A stretch of DNA of 55,633 nucleotides from Holophagales bacterium UBA2201 (lineage in GTDB: Bacteria > Acidobacteriota > Thermoanaerobaculia > UBA2201), in the NCBI GenBank assembly GCA_002327305.1, contig DCUZ01000002.1, positions 1-55,633 of the forward strand, read 5' to 3'. The notes under the pieces are model-generated. The model saw nothing but the letters and a program-made list of their open reading frames with translations. It made no database searches and was not told the DNA's origin. Both the position numbers and the translations under genes were made by a program. Below, one piece after another: positions 49,641 to 55,633 of this stretch (position 1 is its first letter; every line of letters starts with the position of its first letter).

Positions 49641-50765
49641 TCAGAACGCGTAGAGGATGGAAAAGAGGAGCTGGTTGGCGGTCGAGCCGTCGAAGCCGCC
49701 CTCGGCGCCCTTGTAATCGCCGGCGAAGCGGGTGAACTCGACGCCGTAGCTGACCCCCTTGCCCAGCTTGTGGGTCAGGCCGATGAAAGCGGCGTCGGAA
49801 TCGCCCAGGGCCCCGGCGGCCACTTCATCATCGTCGGAGAAGAAGGTGGCGGCATAGCCGAGGTAGAACTCGACCTTCTCCGCGGAATAGACCATCTGCA
49901 GCCAGCCGTCCATGGCCTCCTGCCCCTCGCGCTTGCCGGATGCCTTGGTGAAGGTCCCCGAGCGGGAGAGGTAGGTTCTCAGGTTCGTCCCCTGCGCAAC
50001 CTCACCCATGAGGGAGAACTGGGACCCGAAGGGGAGCTTGAAGTCGAGGCCGATGCCGCTGATCTCCACCGAATCGTTCCCGAACTTTTCCTCGCCGTAG
50101 GTGGCCGCGATGCCGAGGACGCCGCCCTTCTTTTCGCCGAACTTGAAGGCGTAGCGCCCCGTCAGGAGGGGCATGGCGTTGTAGATGGCCTCGTTGGTCC
50201 CCGGATCCCCCATGGAGAAGGCCAGCTCGCCCGACTCGAAGAAGCGGGTGTAGCGGATCTGCGCCCGCCGGAACCCCGTGTTGCCGGTCTGCCAGTAGAA
50301 GCCGTTGGTGATGAGCGTCTTGGGCAGGCCCGCGCCGAAGAGGTCCCAGTGCTGGCCGGCGATGAGGGAGTACTTCTCGCCCTTCAGTTCGAGGTAGGCC
50401 AGGCGGGTCCGGAACTTCATCTGGTTGCGGCTTTCGGTGTCGAAGAGGTCCCACTCGAAGGTCCCCTTGATTTGGGTGCCCGATTCCAGGGCCGGCCCGC
50501 TCCACTTGAACCCGAACCGGCTGTGCATGGCGGTCAGGTTCAGCGAATCGTCGTCGTTGGCTTCGGTGTCGGCCAACGGGTAGCGCGGCGCCACCAAACT
50601 GTTCGTCTTGAAGTCCTGGTAGGTCGCGTCGGTCTTGAGGAACCCGTAGAAGCTGAAGGTGTTCGAGTCGGTCTTCAGCAGGGTGACGTCCGCAAAGGCG
50701 GACAGGCAGGGGAGCAGGAGCAGCAACGCCGTCCATGCCCCGATCGTTTTGTTGGTGCGGCCCAT
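49641..50765 (-). CDS. Porin-like outer-membrane beta-barrel
   Basis: 374 aa. Signal peptide MGRTNKTIGAWTALLLLLPCLSAFA, then SFYGFLKTDATYQDF, a common opening of DcaP-like and related porins, alternating aromatic/polar strands, and a C-terminal Phe (LLFSILYAF). Substrate unknown. It is convergent with tupC and divergent from fdhD. With its own strong promoter and terminator it is independent of both, but its location in the oxyanion/formate island suggests formate or oxyanion permeation. Confidence 0.87.
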   Translation of the reverse strand: MGRTNKTIGAWTALLLLLPCLSAFADVTLLKTDSNTFSFYGFLKTDATYQDFKTNSLVAPRYPLADTEANDDDSLNLTAMHSRFGFKWSGPALESGTQIKGTFEWDLFDTESRNQMKFRTRLAYLELKGEKYSLIAGQHWDLFGAGLPKTLITNGFYWQTGNTGFRRAQIRYTRFFESGELAFSMGDPGTNEAIYNAMPLLTGRYAFKFGEKKGGVLGIAATYGEEKFGNDSVEISGIGLDFKLPFGSQFSLMGEVAQGTNLRTYLSRSGTFTKASGKREGQEAMDGWLQMVYSAEKVEFYLGYAATFFSDDDEVAAGALGDSDAAFIGLTHKLGKGVSYGVEFTRFAGDYKGAEGGFDGSTANQLLFSILYAF

Positions 50766-50794
50766 AGTTTGGCCCTCCTTATCAGAATTGGCCT

Positions 50795-50823
50795 TTTATA
50801 CATCTGAATGCACATTAAGTCAA
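50795..50823 (-). promoter_or_regulatory. Promoter of the porin gene
   Basis: TTGACT (50823-50818), 17-bp spacer, TATAAA (50800-50795). AAGGAGGG precedes ATG 50765. Near-consensus. Confidence 0.8.
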
Positions 50824-50879
50824 GAGTGGAGTGTTCCGCCGCGCAGACATCGTTTCCCGCATGTGATAAACTTCCCAGG

Positions 50880-51701
50880 ATGGAAAAACGCCTCAGGCCC
50901 GGCGGTAGTGGTCCCGAAAGCGGAAATGGCTCCGTCCGCGCCCGGAAGGTCCCCATGTTCCGCTGGCAGGGAGGGAAACTGGTTCCCGGCACGGACGCCG
51001 TGGTGGCGGAGGCGACGCTGGCCGTCAAGGTCAACGGCCGCGTCATTGCCGATCTCCTCTGCTCCCCCGCGGACCTGGAATATCTGGGATTGGGATTTCT
51101 CAAGGTGGAGGGGTTCATCAACACGGCTGCGGAGGTGAAACGGCGCGGCGTTTCCAAAGGGGTCTTTTCCGCCGCCGTCATCCGGGCCCTGCCCCCCGGA
51201 GGCCGGAGGCCCACCCGCCTGACCGGGTGCGCCGGAGGGATCTCTTTCCGCGCCACGGGTCGAACCCCTTCTCCCTATGATCGCGCCGTCAATCTGATGC
51301 ACCTGTTTTCCGCCGAGAAGGTCCTCGCGCGCAGCCGCGAGTTCCTCGCCCGGGACGCCACCCACCGGGAGACGGGGGGGACCCATTCCGCGGCCCTCTC
51401 CACCGCGGATGAACTCCTTGCCTTCGCCTCCGACATCGGCCGCCACAACGCGGTCCAGAAGCTGGCGGGGTGGGCCCTGCTCCACCGCCCCGTCCTGGAC
51501 GACGCCTTCCTCCTGTGCACGGGCCGGATCTCCTCGGAGATGGTGCGCTATGCCCGGACGATGGGGATCCCCCTGATCGCCTCCCGGGCCGCCACCACCC
51601 TCCTGGGGATCCAGGAGGCCGACGCCGCGGGCATCACCCTGGCCGGGTTCGTCCGCGGCGGGCGGATGAACGTCTATGCCCATCCGGAGCGCGTGGCGTG
51701 A
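50880..51701 (+). CDS. fdhD: Formate dehydrogenase sulfurtransferase FdhD
   Basis: 273 aa from ATG 50880; ATG 50808 would lengthen it by 24 residues and lies in the divergent porin promoter. FdhD passes sulfur from a cysteine desulfurase to the Mo/W cofactor of formate dehydrogenase. Visible: LTGCAGGISF around the active-site Cys (only one Cys, where E. coli has CxxC), ETGGTHSAALS, SDIGRHNAVQKLAGWAL and LCTGRISSEMVRYARTMGIPLIASRAA. No good ribosome site; TAAACT seven bases before ATG may mean a leaderless start. Its stop overlaps the IscU-like start. Confidence 0.94.
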   Translation: MEKRLRPGGSGPESGNGSVRARKVPMFRWQGGKLVPGTDAVVAEATLAVKVNGRVIADLLCSPADLEYLGLGFLKVEGFINTAAEVKRRGVSKGVFSAAVIRALPPGGRRPTRLTGCAGGISFRATGRTPSPYDRAVNLMHLFSAEKVLARSREFLARDATHRETGGTHSAALSTADELLAFASDIGRHNAVQKLAGWALLHRPVLDDAFLLCTGRISSEMVRYARTMGIPLIASRAATTLLGIQEADAAGITLAGFVRGGRMNVYAHPERVA

Positions 51702-52084
51702 CCGGCGCCCTCCCGGAGGGGTTCTGGGACCATTTCCGGCGGCCCCGATGCGTGGGGCGGCTCGATCCGTGCGACCGGGAGTGGGAAAGGCAGAGCCCGT
51801 ATTGCGCCGACCGGATCCGGTTTACCGCCCGCTTCCGGGGGAGGCGAGTGGAGGAGGTCCGCTTCCTGGCCCAAGGGTGCAGCGTCCTGATCGCGGCCGC
51901 CTCCGCCGCCGCGGAGGCGGCCGCGGGAAAGCCCCTGGCGGAATTGATCCAACGCGATGTCGGTTTTCTGCTGGAGGCGCTGGGGCCCCTCCCCGCCAGA
52001 AAGCGGCGCTGCGCCGCCTTTGCATGGTCGGCGATGCAGGACGGTTTGCGGGGCCGGGACCCAATTCCCGAGGAGGAAGAATGA
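51698..52084 (+). CDS. IscU/NifU-N-like Fe-S scaffold protein in the fdh operon
   Basis: 128 aa from GTG 51698, overlapping the fdhD stop, and ending ATGA into fdhE. Opening FWDHFRRPRCVGRLDPCDRE resembles the IscU start. The three scaffold Cys sites fit: SPYCADRIRF (CGD site, here CAD), LAQGCSVLIAAASAAAE and RRCAAFAWSAMQDGL. The first site has Ala where IscU has Gly. Standard role: assembly of a [2Fe-2S] or [4Fe-4S] cluster. Its coupling between fdhD and fdhE suggests cluster supply or sulfur handling for formate dehydrogenase maturation, which is inference. Confidence 0.85.
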   Translation: MTGALPEGFWDHFRRPRCVGRLDPCDREWERQSPYCADRIRFTARFRGRRVEEVRFLAQGCSVLIAAASAAAEAAAGKPLAELIQRDVGFLLEALGPLPARKRRCAAFAWSAMQDGLRGRDPIPEEEE

Positions 52085-52860
52085 ACCCAACGAGCGAGAT
52101 CCTCAACGCCCATGACCGGTACGCCCGGCTCTATCCGCGGTTCGGGCCCCTTCTGGGCTTCACCCGGTCGATCCTGGCGGCCTATGCCGATTTCATAACC
52201 CGCCATCCCGACCCCCCCGCCTCCTTCCTCCCGGACGGGGTGACGGCCCTTTCGCAGGTGGCGTCAAAAGGGGAGGTGTCGGAGCTGGCCTCGGCCCTCT
52301 CCGCCCTCTCCCCTCCGGAGGGGACGGGACGGACCCTTTTCGGCCAGGCCACGTTCGCGGAACTCGAACGGTTCCTCCACCCCGCCGGCGGGCCGGAGGC
52401 GGGCGATGACGTGACCCTCTCCCGCCTGCTCCTCCTCAAACCCTTCTTTTTCCGGGTGCGGGACCGGTTGGTCCGGCGGCCCGAAGGGTCCCCGGGCTGT
52501 CCCGCCTGCGGGTGCCTGCCCTACTTCGCCCGCATCGAGAAGGAGGAAAACCGCCGTTTCCTGGTCTGTCCCCTGTGCGAAACCCAGTGGTCCCATCCCC
52601 GCTTCGCCTGTCCGTTCTGCGGCGTTCAAACCCGGGAGGGCCAATTCTACGCCTCCCACGAGTGGCCCCTCCACCGCATCGACGCCTGTGGCGGATGCGG
52701 GGCGTATATCAAAACGGCCGTCGAAAAGGAGCGGGCCGAGATTGCGGTCCCCATGTGGGAAGACCTCGTCACCGCCGACCTCGACCGGGCGGCCGAAGCC
52801 GAAGGCTTGATCAAGGTGTCGGGCATGGCACCCTCCGGGAATGTCCGGGCCGGCGGATAG
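52081..52860 (+). CDS. fdhE: Formate dehydrogenase accessory protein FdhE
   Basis: 259 aa. The N-terminal helical part and four CxxC pairs (CPACGCLP, CPLCET, CPFCGV, CGGCGAY) match FdhE, a rubredoxin-like iron protein needed for maturation of periplasmic formate dehydrogenase. The conserved GxxxxHEWPLHRIDACGGC region is present as FYASHEWPLHRIDACGGC. Starts by ATGA overlap with the IscU-like gene; its end overlaps the second FdhE by 20 bases. Confidence 0.9.
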   Translation: MNPTSEILNAHDRYARLYPRFGPLLGFTRSILAAYADFITRHPDPPASFLPDGVTALSQVASKGEVSELASALSALSPPEGTGRTLFGQATFAELERFLHPAGGPEAGDDVTLSRLLLLKPFFFRVRDRLVRRPEGSPGCPACGCLPYFARIEKEENRRFLVCPLCETQWSHPRFACPFCGVQTREGQFYASHEWPLHRIDACGGCGAYIKTAVEKERAEIAVPMWEDLVTADLDRAAEAEGLIKVSGMAPSGNVRAGG

Positions 52861-53584
52861 CGCCTACCTTCGGGGATTGGAGGCCTGCCTGTCCGCCCGG
52901 CCGGCGGTGGCGGTGGGTGAAGGTTTTGCCTTCCGCGTGCCCCTCATCCCGCACAATGCCTGGACCTTCGACCGGGCCTGGCTCAACGAAGGTGACCGGC
53001 GCCTGCAGGAGTTCTTCAGCGCCCATCTCCCGGAGTTCGTGCCCTTTCCCATCTCGATGCATGACCTCTCCGCCCTTTTCGATGCCGTCGCGGGCCTCGA
53101 CGGGCGGTGGGTAGCCGATTTCGCGGCCGCACGGGGGATCCCCCTTCATGTTTTTGCCCTCTATTGCGTCTACCTGATCCGGCCGTTCAGGGATGCGGTC
53201 CCGGGTGAGTTGAAAAGCGCCCTGGCGGCCCATGAGCCGCGAGCCACCTTCTGCCCCTTGTGCGGCACTCCTCCGACCCTGGTGGTGGAGGGGGGGGACG
53301 GGCCGGGGATCTGGTGCGTGCACTGTGGCGGTCTGCGCTCCTACCCGCCCGGTCTCTGCCCCTCCTGCGGCAAGCCGGTGGAGCCGGCCCAGCGGTGCCT
53401 GGGGCTGAAACTGCTTACCTGCGCGACCTGCCGGCGGTACGCCAAAGTTTTCCCCGCCGACGCCGCAGCGCGCCTGGACTGGTGGTTCGTCTCCACCGGC
53501 GCCGCGGACGAACAGGCCCTGCGGGAGGGGTTCGTGAAGGAGTTTCCCATCCTTCCCGCCGCTCCTCTTGTCGGGAGAAGATGA
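52841..53584 (+). CDS. Second FdhE-like protein
   Basis: 247 aa. Four CxxC motifs (FCPLCGTP, WCVHCGGL, LCPSCGKP, TCATCRRY) in the same order as FdhE, after a different N-terminal half (LIPHNAWTFDRAWLNEGDRRLQEFF). A divergent tandem copy of FdhE. Lower similarity to typical FdhE suggests it serves a different enzyme, or that the two form a heteromer. Overlaps fdhE by 20 bases, and its stop overlaps the histidine kinase start (ATGA). Confidence 0.78.
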   Translation: MSGPADSAYLRGLEACLSARPAVAVGEGFAFRVPLIPHNAWTFDRAWLNEGDRRLQEFFSAHLPEFVPFPISMHDLSALFDAVAGLDGRWVADFAAARGIPLHVFALYCVYLIRPFRDAVPGELKSALAAHEPRATFCPLCGTPPTLVVEGGDGPGIWCVHCGGLRSYPPGLCPSCGKPVEPAQRCLGLKLLTCATCRRYAKVFPADAAARLDWWFVSTGAADEQALREGFVKEFPILPAAPLVGRR

Positions 53585-55563
53585 CGATGAAGGAGCGCTT
53601 CCAGGTCCACGGATTCCAGAGGAAACTTTACATTCTCATCGTCGGCGTGGTCCTCGTGTTCGGCCTGGTCGCCACCCTCATGGGCACCTTCTTCATCCAG
53701 TCCACGACGCTGAAGGAGGCGCAGATCCATGTGCGGAACAACCTCCGCAGCGCCTGGGCCGTGCTGGGCGCCGAGCAGGCGCGCGTCCAGCAGTCCATCG
53801 CCTGGATCGGGAGCAAGGAGACCGTCATACAGGCCCTCCGCGGGGGCGACCTGGGGCGGCTCCACCTGCGTCTGTTGCGCATCAAGAACGATTCAGCGCT
53901 CGATTTCCTCACGGTGACCGACCGGCAGGGAACGGTCCTCCTGCGCGCCACGACCGCCTCCACCGCCGGAGACAATGTTGCGGCGGATGTCTTTGTTCGC
54001 CAAGCCCTCCAGGGAGAGGCCAGCCAGGGGTTCCAGCTCCTCCCGCCGGAGCGGCTGGACCTCGAGGGGGAGCACCTCGGCAAGAAGGCGTTTCTCCATC
54101 TGGTCCAAACGCCGATGGCCAAGCCCTCCCGCCAGCAGGTGGAGACCCAGGGCACGGTCCTCCTGGCCGCCTGCCCCATCGCCGACGAGAACGGCGTCAT
54201 TCTTGGGGCCATCTACGGCGGAGTGCTCCTCAACCGGAATTACGAGCTGGTGGACAAGATCCGCTCCATCGTCTTCGGCGACGAGCTCTACAGGGGGAAG
54301 AGGGTGGGGACCGTAACCCTCTTCCAGTGGGACGTGCGGATCAGCACCAACGTGACCGACGAACGGAACCTCCGGGCCATCGGGACGCGCGTTTCCGCGG
54401 ATGTGTACGACCGCACTCTGGAGAACGGCCTGGCGTGGGAGGGGAGGGCCTTTGTGGTCCGGGACTGGTACATCAGCGCCTACGATCCCCTGGTGGACAT
54501 GAAAGGGGAGATCATCGGCATGCTCTATGTGGGGGCCCTGGAGCAGAAGTACAGTGACATGAAACGGAACCTGTTCCTCTTCTTCAACGCCTTCACTCTG
54601 CTCTGGATCCTGGTGGTCCTGGCCCTCGTCACCCATATTTCGAGCAAGTTCATCACCCCCATCCACAACCTGGCCGCCGCGGCCCGGGGCATCTCCGAGG
54701 GTTCGCTCGACGCGGAGATCCCCCCGGTCCGGAGCCGCGACGAAGTGTGGGAACTGGCGGAGGCCTTTCGGAACATGCTCGCGGTGGTCCGGGAACGGGA
54801 GGAGGCGCTGGTGCGCGCCAACCAGAGCCTGACGGCGACGAACAAGAATTACATGGAGATGCTCTCCTTCGTGTCCCACGAACTGAAGAACCGGATCGCC
54901 GGCTCCTCCATCGCGGTCCACACCCTCCAACGCAACGCCTCCGGCTGCCTGGAGGCCGACGATGCTCGTCTGCTGGGCCAGCTGTCGGCCACCCTGGAGG
55001 ATCTGGGAGAAATGCTCCGCAACTACCTGGATCTCGCCCGGCTGGAGAGCCACGAATTCGCCATCCGGAGGCGGGAGGCCGCCTTTGTCGCCGAAGTGGT
55101 CCTGCCCACGCTGGACCGGCTGGCGTCGCTCAGCGACAGCAAAAGCATCCTCGTCAAGAACCAGAACGAGCCCTCAGCCCGTTTGACGACGGATCCCCAG
55201 CTCCTCGGCATCGTCTACTACAATCTGGTCCACAACGCCGTCAAGTATTGCCCGGAGGGCGGGGTCGTGCGGCTTGCCTCACGGGAGCGGCCCGACGGGT
55301 TTCAGTTTGAGATATGGAACGAAGGCGAAGGGATCCCGGAGGCGTTGCGCGGACGGGTCTTCGACAAGTTCTTCAAGGTCGCAGGGGACGGACGCCGAGA
55401 GGGCACCGGGTCGGGCCTCGGCCTCTTCATCACCCAGACCCTGATCCATATGCTGGGGGGGGAGATCACCGTGGAGAGCGAAACGGGAAAATGGACCTGT
55501 TTTTCCGTCATCCTCCGCAGGGAGGATGGGGAGGGGGCGGATCCGGGGGGACAGCGGGGCTGA
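53581..55563 (+). CDS. Cache-HAMP sensor histidine kinase in the fdh operon
   Basis: 660 aa. TM1 (LYILIVGVVLVFGLVATLMGTFFI), an extracytoplasmic double-Cache-like domain of about 280 residues (ALDFLTVTDRQGTVLLRATT, AACPIADENGVILGAIYGGVLLN, VRDWYISAYDPLVDMKGEIIGMLYVG), TM2 (LFLFFNAFTLLWILVVLALV), HAMP, then an H-box SFVSHELKNRIAG with His433. HATPase blocks: HNAVKYCPEGG, WNEGEGIPE and GTGSGLGLFITQ. Cache domains sense small molecules outside the cell. Coupled to FdhE2; no response regulator follows in the window. Confidence 0.93.
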   Translation: MTMKERFQVHGFQRKLYILIVGVVLVFGLVATLMGTFFIQSTTLKEAQIHVRNNLRSAWAVLGAEQARVQQSIAWIGSKETVIQALRGGDLGRLHLRLLRIKNDSALDFLTVTDRQGTVLLRATTASTAGDNVAADVFVRQALQGEASQGFQLLPPERLDLEGEHLGKKAFLHLVQTPMAKPSRQQVETQGTVLLAACPIADENGVILGAIYGGVLLNRNYELVDKIRSIVFGDELYRGKRVGTVTLFQWDVRISTNVTDERNLRAIGTRVSADVYDRTLENGLAWEGRAFVVRDWYISAYDPLVDMKGEIIGMLYVGALEQKYSDMKRNLFLFFNAFTLLWILVVLALVTHISSKFITPIHNLAAAARGISEGSLDAEIPPVRSRDEVWELAEAFRNMLAVVREREEALVRANQSLTATNKNYMEMLSFVSHELKNRIAGSSIAVHTLQRNASGCLEADDARLLGQLSATLEDLGEMLRNYLDLARLESHEFAIRRREAAFVAEVVLPTLDRLASLSDSKSILVKNQNEPSARLTTDPQLLGIVYYNLVHNAVKYCPEGGVVRLASRERPDGFQFEIWNEGEGIPEALRGRVFDKFFKVAGDGRREGTGSGLGLFITQTLIHMLGGEITVESETGKWTCFSVILRREDGEGADPGGQRG

Positions 55564-55633
55564 GGCCCCGGGTCCACCTACCGCAGCTCCCGCCGCAACC
55601 CATTTTAAACCGAAGTTGACGGGTCAAAAATAG
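55564..55633. other. End of window, non-coding as seen
   Basis: Seventy bases after the kinase stop. A TTGACG hexamer at about 55615 may be the -35 of a promoter continuing outside the window. No gene is visible. Confidence 0.3.

Overview
The window is high-G+C DNA (about two-thirds G+C by eye) from a diderm bacterium. It has outer-membrane proteins (FadL type, a TonB-dependent receptor, a porin), a PilQ secretin and several lipoproteins. A TIG-domain lipoprotein in the pilus operon, abundant TPR proteins and a secreted protein with a YVPAASRALGAFGTDWRSD-type N-terminus suggest Acidobacteriota or a neighbouring phylum. This placement is inference from gene style only. No tRNA, rRNA, CRISPR array or transposase gene was seen.

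Layout. 1-10 kb: 3' end of proS, a small lipoprotein, a DASS transporter, a crotonase and secreted papain-like peptidase pair, metG, and an OPT transporter. 9.7-12.2 kb: a low-G+C membrane ORF, two related 53-aa membrane proteins (one too short for ordinary ORF calling), and a DUF1573-type exported protein whose conserved Cys codon is an in-frame UGA. 12.3-16.3 kb: a five-gene overlapping operon with an ECF sigma factor and zinc anti-sigma factor, then a TerC-family protein. 16.3-26.4 kb: a FadL-like porin, an SGNH hydrolase, then pilMNOPQ with two lipoproteins. 26.5-33.4 kb: TPR, roadblock, accB, accC, thiE, aroK-like and phosphoesterase genes, then a 2-hydroxyacid dehydrogenase and a secreted protein. 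33.6-37.2 kb: a radical SAM/DUF2344 gene carrying an in-frame short tandem repeat insertion, an Nfu-like protein, and rplU-rpmA. 37.4-42.6 kb: exbB-exbD-exbD-TPR-TPR-tonB-PATAN. 42.7-55.6 kb: an oxyanion-type HTH/PBP regulator, a dihaem c-type cytochrome, a TonB receptor, tupABC, a porin, and an overlapping operon fdhD, IscU-like, fdhE, second fdhE, and a Cache-HAMP histidine kinase.

How the parts fit. The last 13 kb read as a tungsten (or molybdenum) acquisition and formate dehydrogenase maturation island. The TonB receptor would be powered by the Exb/Ton operon just upstream, TupABC would import the oxyanion, and FdhD/FdhE plus a scaffold-like Fe-S protein would mature the enzyme. No formate dehydrogenase structural gene lies in the window. 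Formate dehydrogenases are often selenoproteins, so the UGA in the DUF1573 gene is a credible selenocysteine candidate, not proof.

Two genome-wide themes stand out. Short tandem repeats, mostly heptamers in four copies plus one degenerate copy (35 bp), sit in intergenic gaps, often as inverted pairs. One complex has entered a coding sequence without breaking its frame. Several genes also have a -10 hexamer ending six or seven bases before the start codon, which predicts leaderless mRNAs.
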